From NCBI RefSeq assembly GCF_008086045.1, contig NZ_VSEY01000043.1:1-64000 (forward strand): a DNA stretch of 64,000 nt. Reading direction: 5' to 3'. Below are positions 34,718-42,706 of the stretch, piece by piece. The translations under genes were made by a program, and so were the position numbers. The number at the start of each line of letters is the position of its first letter. Position 1 is the first letter of the stretch. The notes beneath the pieces were generated by a model that was not told the DNA's origin, searched no databases, and was given only the letters and a program-made list of their open reading frames with translations. This stretch comes from Nonomuraea sp. PA05. GTDB lineage: Bacteria > Actinomycetota > Actinomycetes > Streptosporangiales > Streptosporangiaceae.

Positions 34718-35902
34718 GTGAAAGTGACATGGGCCCAGATCCTCGCCTGGCGGTTGAGCCGGCAGTTCGTGAGCGCGGCCGACGGCGGCGGTGCGGTGGA
34801 GGTCGCGCGGCGGCTGTGCGGGGTGCAGGCGCAGGTCGCCTCGTCCGCGCGGCTCGCCGTGGCGGTCAGGAGCGCGCGGCCGGACGCCTCGGAGATCGAC
34901 CGGGCGTTGTGGGGGGATCGCACGCTCGTCAAGACGTGGCTCATGCGGGGTGGGACGCTGCATCTGGTGCCGGGGGATCAGCTCGCGGACTACTGCTCGG
35001 CGCTGAGCACGCTGCGCTTCTGGGAGAAGGGGGCGTGGCTGCGTGGCCAGGGGGTCACGGCCGGGGAGATCGCGGCGATCATGGCCGCGGTCCCGGCCGT
35101 GCTCAATGAGCGGGCCGCGCCCGGCGAGTCGGCAGCGTCCGGTGCGCAGGCCGCTCTCGGTGAGCCGGGGCTGACCAGGGAGGAGCTGGTCGATGCCGTG
35201 GTGGCGCGGACCGGGGACGCGCATCTGCGGGAGGCGCTCGGCTCGGGGTGGGGCGCGTTGCTCAAGCCGCTGAGCCGGCTGGGCGAGCTGTGCTACGGGC
35301 CGCCACGCACGGGCAAGGTGACCTTCACCACGCCGCGCGCCTGGGTGCCGGGCTGGCCCGGCGCGCTGCCGCCGCAGGAGGAGGCCGGGGTGCGCCTGGT
35401 GCGGGCCTTCCTGGGCGCGCACGGCCCGGCCACGCCGCAGATGTTCGACGCGTGGCTGTTCGGCGGGACGGCGCCCAAGGCGGTGCTGAAGGGCTGGTTC
35501 CGCGAGCTGGCGCCCGAGCTGACCGAGGTGGAGACCGACGACGGCGCCACACTGCCGGCGCTGACGTCGCACCTCGACGACCTGGCGGCCACCGAGCCCT
35601 CGCAGGCGGTGCACCTGCTGCCCGGGTTCGACCAGTACATCCTGGGCGCGCCACGCAACCTGGCGCCGCTGCTGCCGCCGGAGCTCAAGCCCAGGGTGAG
35701 CAGGCAGGCCGGGTGGATCTCCCCGGTGGTCGTGCACGAAGGGCGGGTCGCCGGGGTGTGGGAGGCCAAGGGCGGCGACATCGTCACCGATCTCGCCGCC
35801 CCCGTGCCCCGTGCGCCGCTGGACGAGGCGATCGCGCGCATGCGCGGTCTGCTCGACGCGCTCAGCGCCGAGGGACGGCAGGCCTCCTGGTCCGGCGCCT
35901 AG
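34718..35902 (+). CDS. Winged-helix DNA-binding domain protein (AlkZ/YcaQ-like)
   Basis: 394 aa, three winged-helix repeats in the HTH_42/AlkZ pattern: ILAWRLSRQFVSAADGGGAVEVARRLCGVQAQV at the N-terminus contains the QxQ-type VQAQV; then RTLVKTWLMRGGTLHLVPG, EEAGVRLVRAFLGAHGPATPQMFDAWL and LLPGFDQYILG near 300. AlkZ glycosylases unhook interstrand crosslinks and protect antibiotic producers; the QΦQ (VQAQ) motif is present, but many relatives have no proven activity. GTG start at 34718; TAGACA at 7 nt upstream suggests a leaderless transcript. Its stop overlaps the convergent zinc-ribbon gene by 4 bp. Confidence 0.8.
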   Translation: MKVTWAQILAWRLSRQFVSAADGGGAVEVARRLCGVQAQVASSARLAVAVRSARPDASEIDRALWGDRTLVKTWLMRGGTLHLVPGDQLADYCSALSTLRFWEKGAWLRGQGVTAGEIAAIMAAVPAVLNERAAPGESAASGAQAALGEPGLTREELVDAVVARTGDAHLREALGSGWGALLKPLSRLGELCYGPPRTGKVTFTTPRAWVPGWPGALPPQEEAGVRLVRAFLGAHGPATPQMFDAWLFGGTAPKAVLKGWFRELAPELTEVETDDGATLPALTSHLDDLAATEPSQAVHLLPGFDQYILGAPRNLAPLLPPELKPRVSRQAGWISPVVVHEGRVAGVWEAKGGDIVTDLAAPVPRAPLDEAIARMRGLLDALSAEGRQASWSGA

Positions 35903-36150
35903 GCCGTGGTGCCGGCCATGACCCGGTCGACCAGGCCCTTGGTGCCCTCCTCACGCGCGCAGTGGGCGCAGCAGTACCAGTGCTCGCCCGACTGCACGCC
36001 GTGCCCGATGACCTTGGTGCCGCAGTGCTCGCAGATGGGCGCCATCGCCTCGATCGCGCACTGGAAGCAGTCGAAGGTGTGCACCGCTCCCTGCGCGTGC
36101 ACCTCGAACGCCATGTCGTAGTCGTTGCCGCAGGTCTCGCAGACAGCCAT
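35899..36150 (-). CDS. Small multi-Cys zinc-ribbon protein
   Basis: 83 aa. Several Cys pairs: VCETCGNDYD at the N-terminus, TFDCFQCAIEAM, ICEHCGTKV, and WYCCAHCARE, enough for two or three zinc knuckles. ATG at 36150 with GGGGATC ahead. Function unknown; homologues are annotated as hypothetical proteins or metallothionein-like. It lies 82 bp downstream of the MFS gene on the same strand and could share its transcript. The stop codons of this gene and the AlkZ-like gene overlap. Confidence 0.75.
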   Translation of the reverse strand: MAVCETCGNDYDMAFEVHAQGAVHTFDCFQCAIEAMAPICEHCGTKVIGHGVQSGEHWYCCAHCAREEGTKGLVDRVMAGTTA

Positions 36151-36232
36151 GGTGATCCCCTTTGCAGTCGATCCGCCGGGGGGATACCCGGTTCCGTGGT
36201 CTCTTTTCCCCAAGAGAGCGCCATATTCCGGC

Positions 36233-37369
36233 TCACCGGCGTTGGATGGCGGCCCGTGCGAGGAGCGGCAGGCCCAGCAGGCCGAGGGCGGCCAGGGCTG
36301 CGGGCAGGCCGAGCCACCCGCTCAGCCCTGCCACCAGAAGCGGGCTCACCACGAACCCCGTGTACGAGATCGTGGACACGCCCCACACCATCGTGCCGCT
36401 GGGGTCGTCGGCGGCGGCCCGGCTGAGCAGGGCGGGCACCAGTGGCCCGAGCGCCAGCCCGGTGAGCCCGAATCCGGCCAGCGACACCACCACTCCCCCG
36501 CCGAACCCGGCCGTCGCTTCCCCGCCGAGCCGGAAGAGCGAGCCGCCGAGCCCCGCCAGGGCGATCCCGGCGCCGCCACCGGCCCCCGCCACCACGTACA
36601 GCACCTTGAGCGGCACCCTGGGCAGCGCCTGCACGGCCAGCCGCCCCGCCGTGAGTGCCGCCATGTAGACCGAGGGCGCGGCGCTGGCGACCAGCGGCGT
36701 GGCGCCCCGGTGCTCCTCCAGCAGCAGGACGGACCACTGCTCCACGGAGTTCTCGATGATCAAGACGCAGGCGGCCAGCACGCCCAGCACGACGGCCGCG
36801 CCCCACAGCCGCCGCCCGTCGCCGGTGCTCTTCTCCTGCGGGCCGCGCCCCTGGGGCAGTGTCGGGAGGGTGAGCGACGTGGCCGCCACGATCAGGGCGA
36901 TGATCACGAGCACGGTGGCGACGCCGAGCCCGTACGAGCGGGCCAGGCCGGTGAGCGGCGCGGCGGCGATGACCGCCACGGGGAAGGCGGCGTGCACCGG
37001 CTGGAAGAGGCGGCGGCCGGTCTCGCGCTCGGCGCGTCCGGTGGCCAGGTTGAGCGCGATGTCGAGGGCGCCGCTGGTGGCGCCGACCAGCAGGAGGGCG
37101 AGCGCGAGCTGCCAGGCGGTGCCGGCCAGCCCGATGGCGGCCACGGCGAGCGCGAACAGGATCATGGTGGTGGCCAGCGCGGTGCGCTCGCGTCCTCTGG
37201 CCAGGCGTCCGGCCAGCGCCATCGCGGGCAGGGCGCCCACCGGCACGGCGCTGAGCGCCAGCCCGAGATCGCCGGCCGTGAGGCCGAGCTCGCCCTTGAT
37301 GGCGGGCAGCAGGGCCGACCACGACCCCCAGAACACGGCCCACGCCGCACAGACCGCGATCAGTGGCAT
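36233..37369 (-). CDS. MFS transporter (12-TM type)
   Basis: 378 aa, about 12 hydrophobic segments. N-terminal AVCAAWAVFWGSWSALLPAIKGELGL, then LARGRERTALATTMILFALAV where a motif A-like RxxGRERTAL loop is seen, and in the second half EEHRGATPLVASAAPSVYMAALTAGRLA. It is like the YfcJ/FsrA-type MFS proteins of unknown cargo. ATG at 37369 preceded by AAGGAG at 8 nt. It is divergent from the SapA-like gene. Confidence 0.82.
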   Translation of the reverse strand: MPLIAVCAAWAVFWGSWSALLPAIKGELGLTAGDLGLALSAVPVGALPAMALAGRLARGRERTALATTMILFALAVAAIGLAGTAWQLALALLLVGATSGALDIALNLATGRAERETGRRLFQPVHAAFPVAVIAAAPLTGLARSYGLGVATVLVIIALIVAATSLTLPTLPQGRGPQEKSTGDGRRLWGAAVVLGVLAACVLIIENSVEQWSVLLLEEHRGATPLVASAAPSVYMAALTAGRLAVQALPRVPLKVLYVVAGAGGGAGIALAGLGGSLFRLGGEATAGFGGGVVVSLAGFGLTGLALGPLVPALLSRAAADDPSGTMVWGVSTISYTGFVVSPLLVAGLSGWLGLPAALAALGLLGLPLLARAAIQRR

Positions 37370-37447
37370 TTACCGGATCTCCTTGAAATTTCGGTCAATA
37401 CACAGTAAAGATCAGCTTTGCCCATATACCCGTTCGAAGGACAGCTC

Positions 37448-37897
37448 GTGCTCATCCGTTCGGTCATCGCGGCGAGTCTCGTCGCCGCCGGCATCGCCGC
37501 CGTCCCCTCCTCCGCGTACGCCGCCACGGCCGCCTACTCCCCCGAGCGCGTCTGCGGCAAGGGCTTCCACCGGGTCAAGGACGGCCACCGCGCGATGCGC
37601 ACGCGCGGCGGAGCCGTTTTCGGGCACGTCTACCTGATGTACAACAAGCGCAGCGGCAAGAACTGCGTCGCCGCGATCAAGACCGCCTACACCGGCACGC
37701 GCACGGTCACCGGCGCCTACCTGGAGGTCAAGGGCGGCGGCCGGAGCGAGGACGCGCAGCGTTACAAGTACTACGCCGAGACCGGGCACATCGACGGCGC
37801 CTGGAAGTGCGTGAAGTACGAGGGCTGGACCCGCGACCCCGACAACCGCGTCACGGCGTGGGGCGGCCGCAAGAGCTGGGGCAACTGCGACGGCTGA
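37448..37897 (+). CDS. Secreted small protein resembling spore-associated protein A
   Basis: 149 aa. Signal peptide about 1-26 (VIAASLVAAGIAAVPSSAYAA). The mature part has VCGKGFHRVKDG, VYLMYNKRSGKNCVAAIK and YKYYAETGHIDGAWKCVKYEG with three or four Cys, which echoes the SapA pattern (VYLTY...GKNCV...YYAGPV...CV.W.G). SapA coats actinomycete aerial spores; the role here is inferred from pattern only. GTG at 37448 is preceded by GAAGGA at 7 nt. The gene is monocistronic. Confidence 0.6.
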   Translation: MLIRSVIAASLVAAGIAAVPSSAYAATAAYSPERVCGKGFHRVKDGHRAMRTRGGAVFGHVYLMYNKRSGKNCVAAIKTAYTGTRTVTGAYLEVKGGGRSEDAQRYKYYAETGHIDGAWKCVKYEGWTRDPDNRVTAWGGRKSWGNCDG

Positions 37898-37996
37898 TCG
37901 GGGGTAGGGGTGCGCTGAAGGTTTCTTCGCCGTAGATGTCACATCGGGGCGGGCTGTCCCGTCCTGGTGGCGTACGACGAAACCTTGGAGGTTCTC

Positions 37997-38440
37997 ATGA
38001 CCCAGCGCATCAATGTCGCCCAGCAGGTGCCCCAGGCCTTCCACCACTTCCTGGCCGTGGAGAAGCTGCTGCACGAGAGCGAGCTGCCCACCCCCACGCT
38101 GGAGCTGGTCAAGCTGCGCGCCAGCCAGATCAACGGCTGCGGCTACTGCGTGGACATGCACAGCCGCGACATGAAGAAGGCCGGCGAGAGCGACGAGCGG
38201 CTCTGGATGGTGGCGGCGTGGCGCGATGCCACCGTGTTCACGCCCGAGGAGCGGGCCGCGCTCGCGCTGACCGAGGAGGCGTGCCGGCTGGCCGACCGCG
38301 AGGCCGTGCCCGACGCGGTGTGGCAGCAGGCGGCCGAGCACTACAACGAAAAGCAGCTCGGTCTCCTCATCGTGGCCCTCGCCATGATCAACGCGTGGAA
38401 CCGGATGAACGTTATCGCACGTACCACGCCCGGTCAGTGA
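37997..38440 (+). CDS. Carboxymuconolactone decarboxylase family (AhpD-like) protein
   Basis: 147 aa. The AhpD-type active site NGCGYCVDMHSRDMKKAGE (CxxC then His four residues on) is at about 46-64; relatives act as thiol peroxidases or reductases and form helical trimers. ATG at 37997 with GGAGG at 7 nt. Immediately downstream (69 bp) begins a cluster of very small ORFs, then a flavoprotein on the other strand. Confidence 0.88.
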   Translation: MTQRINVAQQVPQAFHHFLAVEKLLHESELPTPTLELVKLRASQINGCGYCVDMHSRDMKKAGESDERLWMVAAWRDATVFTPEERAALALTEEACRLADREAVPDAVWQQAAEHYNEKQLGLLIVALAMINAWNRMNVIARTTPGQ

Positions 38441-38509
38441 CCGGCGGCACCGGCGCACCCGGCAGAAATGCATGGAGCGGGCGGGCCGGCCCCGGCTAGG
38501 TTGGCGTGC

Positions 38510-38590
38510 ATGGCGGGCGGCGATCGCCCGTCGTGCCGCGACCTTCGGGACGAGGAGAGCGGGGCGCGCTTCGGAAGGGGGAGACCATGA
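38510..38590 (+). CDS. Possible leaderless 26-aa leader ORF
   Basis: ATG at 38510 has no Shine-Dalgarno, but a TAGGTT -10-like box at 38497-38502 ends 7 nt before it, the arrangement of leaderless actinobacterial transcripts. The 26-residue product has one Cys (RPSCRD). Its TGA overlaps the ATG of the next ORF in ATGA, the sign of translational coupling. It may be a leader rather than a functional peptide. It can also be chance; no comparative evidence. Confidence 0.35.
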   Translation: MAGGDRPSCRDLRDEESGARFGRGRP

Positions 38591-38685
38591 AACGCGTCAG
38601 GATCGCCAAGCAGGCGCCCAAGCGGCGCACCCGGGCCACGGAGCTGGACCTCCGGACACCGGCCGGCCGCAGGCTTCCCTACTGA
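38587..38685 (+). CDS. Putative 32-aa basic peptide
   Basis: MKRVRIAKQAPKRRTRATEL then LDLRTPAGRRLPY: 11 of 32 residues are Lys or Arg. ATG preceded by GGAAGGGGGAGA. Coupled by ATGA to the preceding micro-ORF. No signal peptide; the basic N-terminal half could bind nucleic acid or be a precursor peptide. No modification enzyme is nearby. Too short for a family assignment. Confidence 0.45.
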   Translation: MKRVRIAKQAPKRRTRATELDLRTPAGRRLPY

Positions 38686-38759
38686 CGTGCTCCTTACACC
38701 GAACTTACGGGGGTATCGGTAGATAACATAGGTAACAGATCCATCACGGGGGGCTCACG

Positions 38760-38927
38760 ATGAACAGGCTTGTGGCGGTGCCGCCACCCGTCGCGCGGCA
38801 CAAGATCCGCGACATCCGGTCGATCGGCCGCCGCAGGCCCCCCGCCGATCCGAAGGTGATCGATCTGCACGCCTACACCGGCAAGAACGTCATCCGCTTT
38901 CCCGGCGGGCCCACTCCGGCCGCCTGA
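38760..38927 (+). CDS. Putative 55-aa small protein
   Basis: 55 aa, MNRLVAVPPPVARHKIRDIR at the start, with PADPKVIDLHAYTGKNVIRFPGG at the end. A good ribosome binding region CACGGGGGG is 5-8 nt before ATG. The pattern 'KVIDLHAYTGKNVIRFP' looks designed (alternating hydrophobic and charged), which supports real coding. No known family. It ends 22 bp before the 3' end of the convergent flavoprotein gene. Confidence 0.5.
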   Translation: MNRLVAVPPPVARHKIRDIRSIGRRRPPADPKVIDLHAYTGKNVIRFPGGPTPAA

Positions 38928-38948
38928 GGGCCGGAGCGGGCGAGGGCG

Positions 38949-39569
38949 TCAGCCGTACAGGCGCTTGGCGTAGGCCTCGCCGTAGTAACTTTCCAGTTGT
39001 TCGAGGCTCTCCTCGACCGTCTGCACCTCCTTGACCAGCCTGGCGTGCGTCGGCAGCGTGTCGGCCGCCCAGGCGTCGGGCTTCCACAGGGACGAGCGCA
39101 GGAACGACTTGGCGCAGTGGAAGAAGATCTGCTCGATCTCGACGACCAGCGCGAGGTGCGGGCGGTGGCCCTTGACGATCAGCTCGTCGAAGAACGGGGC
39201 CTCGCGGACGAGCCTGGCCCGGCCGTTGATCCGCAGGGTCTCGTTCCGCCGGGGGATCAAGAAGAGCACCCCCACGTGCGGATTTTTCAGGATATTGAGG
39301 AACCCGTCCGCCCTGCGGTTCCCCGGGCGGTCCGGGATCGCGATCGTCGTGTCGTCGATGACGTGCACGAAACCGGCGGGGTCGCCCTTGGGCGAGACGT
39401 CGCAGTTGCCCTCGTCGTCCGAGGTGGCGATGAGGCAGAACGGCGAGGCCGCCAGCCACTCGCGGTCGCGCTCGTGCAGGCGCTGCCGCTCCTTGGTCGC
39501 CGCCCTCGGCATGACTTCGCCGAGCAGCTCCCGCAGCTCGGCTTCCGACCCGATCTCGGCCCAGCTCAT
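38949..39569 (-). CDS. Pyridoxamine 5'-phosphate oxidase-family flavoprotein (MSMEG_1061-like)
   Basis: 206 aa split-barrel protein. SPFCLIATSDDEGNCDVSPKGDPAGFVHVIDDTTIAIPDRPGNRR is the FMN-binding half with the GDP(A/P)GFV turn; HVGVLFLIPRRNETLRINGRARL and EIEQIFFHCAKSFLRSSLWKP are the usual second half. Related proteins of this size bind FMN and have ill-defined redox roles. ATG at 39569 preceded by GGGAG at about 10 nt. It is 38 bp from the HxlR stop, reading in the same direction. Confidence 0.85.
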   Translation of the reverse strand: MSWAEIGSEAELRELLGEVMPRAATKERQRLHERDREWLAASPFCLIATSDDEGNCDVSPKGDPAGFVHVIDDTTIAIPDRPGNRRADGFLNILKNPHVGVLFLIPRRNETLRINGRARLVREAPFFDELIVKGHRPHLALVVEIEQIFFHCAKSFLRSSLWKPDAWAADTLPTHARLVKEVQTVEESLEQLESYYGEAYAKRLYG

Positions 39570-39607
39570 GTGTTGAATCTCCCTTCGAGGGGTTACACCC
39601 GATTTTG

Positions 39608-40138
39608 TCAGGGAATCGGGTCGAGCATCCGGTGTGGCGTCCGAAGGGCGAGACTGACCTGGTCCTGCCGCGTGTCGCCGGCGAGGCCGGGGCCGGGACG
39701 CATCTCCACTTCCTCCAGCTTCACCACGCCGCCGCAGGTCGGGCAGTACGACGTGGGCTCCAGCCGGCCGCCGCAGCTCATGTGGTGGAACAGGCGGCGG
39801 GGACCGTACGTGGCGAGGTGCCGCTCGCTCCACTGCGCCAGCGCCAGGACGGGCAGCCAGAGCTCGTGGCCGGCGGAGGTCAGCACGTACTCGTCGCGGG
39901 GCGGCGCCTCCTGGTAACGGCGGCGCTCCAGGATTCCGGCCTCGGTGAGCGTGGTCAGCCGCTGCGACAGCACCGCCTTCGGGATGTCCAGGTGGGCCTG
40001 GAAGTCGCCGAAGCGGCGCACCCCGTACAGGGCGTCGCGGACGATCAGCAGCGTCCAGCGCTCGCCGACCACCTCCAGCGCGCTGGCCAGCGCGCAGTTC
40101 TGGCCGTCGTAGTTCTTGCCGAGTGCCATGGCGTCCAT
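39608..40138 (-). CDS. HxlR-family winged-helix transcriptional repressor
   Basis: 176 aa. HxlR/MarR-like wHTH: NCALASALEVVGERWTLLIVRDAL, RRFGDFQAHLDIPKAVLSQRLTTLTEAGILERRRY at about 15-80. After that a C-terminal extension contains a Cys motif CGGRLEPTSYCPTCGG that may bind zinc. HxlR regulators often respond to aldehydes, redox or drugs. ATG at 40138 (or 40129). It is divergent to the MFS exporter with twin near-identical operators between and into the MFS gene, so it most likely represses both. Confidence 0.88.
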   Translation of the reverse strand: MDAMALGKNYDGQNCALASALEVVGERWTLLIVRDALYGVRRFGDFQAHLDIPKAVLSQRLTTLTEAGILERRRYQEAPPRDEYVLTSAGHELWLPVLALAQWSERHLATYGPRRLFHHMSCGGRLEPTSYCPTCGGVVKLEEVEMRPGPGLAGDTRQDQVSLALRTPHRMLDPIP

Positions 40139-40143
40139 GTTAG

Positions 40144-40195
40144 TTCATTCACCGAACCGTGTTAGTGTGCGCGCCATGAGTTCAATCACTGAACC
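40144..40195. promoter_or_regulatory. Twin operator sites between HxlR gene and MFS gene
   Basis: Site 1 at 40144-40158, GTTCATTCACCGAAC, and site 2 at 40181-40195, GTTCAATCACTGAAC, differ at 2 of 15 positions; site 2 is a perfect GTTCA-N5-TGAAC inverted repeat. The centre-to-centre distance is 37 bp (about 3.5 helical turns). Site 1 is 6 bp from the hxlR start codon and site 2 covers codons 2-7 of the MFS gene. The arrangement suits binding by the adjacent HxlR dimer. Confidence 0.75.
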
Positions 40196-41516
40196 GACGG
40201 TGCGGCCAGGGACGCTCGCCGTGACCACCGCGGTGCCGCTGCTCGTCCTGACCAACTTCACGCTGCCGATGGCGACGCTGCCGCAGACCGCCGCGTCACT
40301 GGGAGCCGGGCCGACGGGGCCGGTGTGGATCCTCGGCTCCATCGCGCTCGGGCTGGCCTCGCTGCTGCTCGTGGCCGGCGGGCTCGCCGACGATTACGGG
40401 CGCAGGCGGGTGCTGGTGGCGGGCACGTCCGCGATGGCCGCCGCCGAGGTCGTCGGCGCGCTCAGCCCGAACGTGCCGGTGTTCGTGCTGGCCAGGCTGG
40501 TGCAGGGCGCGGCGGGGGCCGCCATGCTGGCCGCCAGCCTGGGCATCGTCGGGCACGCCTACCCGTCGGGCAGCGAGCGGGTGCGGGCCACCGCGCGCTA
40601 CGGGGCCATGATCGGGCTGGGCACCGCCGTGGGGCCGCTGCTGTCCGGGGCGCTGGCCGCGGTGGCGAGCTGGCGGGCGGCGTACTGGCTGATGGCGGCC
40701 GGGGCGCTGGCGCTGGCGGTCGCGTCGGCGCGGACGCTGGAGGAGTCACGCTCGCAGGCGCCGCGCAGGTTCGACGTGCCCGGGGTGGTGCTGCTCAGCC
40801 TCGGCGTGGCGGCGCTGGTGGCCGGGGTGACCGAAGGGCGGGCCGGGTGGGGGCGGCCGGTCGTGGTGGTGGCGTTCGCGCTGGCCGTGGTGCTGGTGGT
40901 GGCGTTCGTGGCCGTCGAGCGGCGGCGTGCCGAGCCGTTGCTGGACCTGGAGCTGTTCAGGCGGCCGGTGTTCCTGGTGGCGACCGGCGGGGCACTGGTC
41001 GTGGGGGCCGCGGTGGTGGGGCTGCTCAGCTACCTGCCGAGCGTGTTGCAGGTGGCACACGGGTTGACGCCGCTGGACACGGCGCTGCTGTTCTGCGTCT
41101 GGTCGGGGCTGTCGTTCGTGGCGTCGCTGGCGGGCGGGCTCGTGCCGCTGCGCGCCGCCGCGCGGCTGGCGCTGGGGCTGGGGCTGAGCGCGCTCGGCTT
41201 CGCCGGGCTGCTGGGGGTGGGGTACTCGCTGTCGCTGCCGCTGGTCGTCGCCGGGCTGGCCGTCAGCGGGGTCGGGTCCGGGTTGATCAACTCATCGATC
41301 ACGCATCTGGCGATCGAGAGCGTGCCCGCGCATCGGGTGAGCATGGGGTCGGGGGCGAACAACACGGCGCGGTACGTCGGCTCGTCGCTGGGGGCCGCCG
41401 GGGTGGCGGCCGTCGTCGGGAGCCTCGGGCCAGGGCAGGGGGCCCTGGTGGCGGTGGCGGGGTGCGTGGTGCTGACGGGCGTCATGGCGCTGGCCGCGCT
41501 GCTGGTCCGTTCCTGA
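40176..41516 (+). CDS. MFS transporter (EmrB/QacA-like branch)
   Basis: 446 aa with about 12-14 hydrophobic segments. Motif A-like loop GGLADDYGRRRVLVAGT after TM2, ARLVQGAAGAAMLAASLGIV, and MIGLGTAVGPLLSGALA (motif C-like) place it among drug exporters. No cargo can be assigned. The ATG is 37 bp from the hxlR start, and an operator overlaps its first codons, so the adjacent HxlR protein should block its transcription. Confidence 0.88.
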   Translation: MSSITEPTVRPGTLAVTTAVPLLVLTNFTLPMATLPQTAASLGAGPTGPVWILGSIALGLASLLLVAGGLADDYGRRRVLVAGTSAMAAAEVVGALSPNVPVFVLARLVQGAAGAAMLAASLGIVGHAYPSGSERVRATARYGAMIGLGTAVGPLLSGALAAVASWRAAYWLMAAGALALAVASARTLEESRSQAPRRFDVPGVVLLSLGVAALVAGVTEGRAGWGRPVVVVAFALAVVLVVAFVAVERRRAEPLLDLELFRRPVFLVATGGALVVGAAVVGLLSYLPSVLQVAHGLTPLDTALLFCVWSGLSFVASLAGGLVPLRAAARLALGLGLSALGFAGLLGVGYSLSLPLVVAGLAVSGVGSGLINSSITHLAIESVPAHRVSMGSGANNTARYVGSSLGAAGVAAVVGSLGPGQGALVAVAGCVVLTGVMALAALLVRS

Positions 41517-41561
41517 AGCTCCTGGCCGTGGCAGTCGCGGCGGGCGCGCCCCTGGATGCGC

Positions 41562-42647
41562 CTACCAGCGGCGGGCGCGGGCCATCGCGCCGAGGAGCGC
41601 GTCGCGTTCCATGGCGAACCTGCGCGGCTCCACCCCCTGCCGCTCGTTGCGCAGGTGCAGCATGGTCAGCTCCGTCGCCGCCTGCTGGTAGTCGCTCATC
41701 GCCCGCCCCAGCCCCGCTCCCCTGGCCCACTTGCGGGCCGACTTGCGGGCGGACAGCGTGGTCAGCATCCGTACGTCGGCCTCGCTCACCAGCCCGGTCT
41801 GCCCGTACGCGGGCAGGTAGTACGCCATCCTGTGGATGAGCTGACGCCGCTCGACCACGGTCACGACGATGAGCAGCACCAGCGCCGCCATGATCACCAG
41901 GTAGGCGGCACCCAGCCACTCGAGCGAGCCGGTGGTGGCGGCGCCGTTCCAGAGGCCGTGCAGGAAGACGGCGGCCACGTAACCGAGCGGGATCGCGGCG
42001 TACCTGGCCTGGCTGCGGCTGGTGAGCGCGAACGCGACGCCCAGGCCGATCATGGAGGTGTAGATGGGATGGCCGAGCGGGTCGATCAGCCCGCGCAGCA
42101 CAAAGAGCTGGACGGCCGCCCCTGCCCCGTCCTCGCCGAACGCCAGCAGGTAGTAGCCGACGTTCTCCACGGCGGCGAAGCCCAGGCCGGCCATGGACGC
42201 GTACACGATGCCGTCGGTCAGCCCGTCGATCTCGGCCCGCCGGCGCAGGAGCAGCAGCAGGGCGGAGCCCTTGAGCGCCTCCTCCACCAGCGGGGCGAGC
42301 ACGACGGTGCCGATGCTCTCGACAGCGGCGGAGGTGTAACCGGCCCTGACGAACAACTGCTGGCCGGCGAGGGTCAGCGCGATGCCCGCCACAATGGCCA
42401 CCCCCGCACCCCAGGCGAAGGCGAAGGCGAGGTTCAGTTTCGGCTCGGGTTCGAGCCTGTCGAGCGAGAGCACGGCCGCGAGCAGCACCGGCAGGGGCGC
42501 CACAGCCAGCAACGCCGACAGGCCGAACCCGATGACGCCACCGGAGAGCAGCATGACGACCAGCACGGTCAGCGCGATGACTCCGGAGACGACCAGGCCG
42601 ATCAGCAGGGCCTTGCTGGGGCGCTGGACGAGCGGGGGAGCAGTCAT
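41562..42647 (-). CDS. PrsW-family intramembrane metalloprotease
   Basis: 361 aa membrane protein with about eight segments. PrsW signatures: VVLAPLVEEALKG near 113-125 (EExxK), FAAVENVGYY near 152 (ENxxY), GHPIYTSMIGLG near 190 and the second His in FLHGLWN near 228; these are the metal/active-site residues of the CPBP/PrsW superfamily. PrsW cleaves anti-sigma factors in Bacillus; the target here is unknown. A soluble Arg-rich tail ends the protein. ATG at 42647 with GAGAGGCATCACC ahead. Confidence 0.85.
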   Translation of the reverse strand: MTAPPLVQRPSKALLIGLVVSGVIALTVLVVMLLSGGVIGFGLSALLAVAPLPVLLAAVLSLDRLEPEPKLNLAFAFAWGAGVAIVAGIALTLAGQQLFVRAGYTSAAVESIGTVVLAPLVEEALKGSALLLLLRRRAEIDGLTDGIVYASMAGLGFAAVENVGYYLLAFGEDGAGAAVQLFVLRGLIDPLGHPIYTSMIGLGVAFALTSRSQARYAAIPLGYVAAVFLHGLWNGAATTGSLEWLGAAYLVIMAALVLLIVVTVVERRQLIHRMAYYLPAYGQTGLVSEADVRMLTTLSARKSARKWARGAGLGRAMSDYQQAATELTMLHLRNERQGVEPRRFAMERDALLGAMARARRW

Positions 42648-42706
42648 GGTGATGCCTCTCTTCCCGTTGGCTTCGCCCACTATGCGCGCCACGCATCTAC
42701 AGGCGC

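Noticed and set aside
39598..39620. Hairpin CCCGATT/AATCGGG at the end of the HxlR gene
   Set aside because: Only 7 bp and overlapping the stop codon; too weak to call a terminator without expression data.
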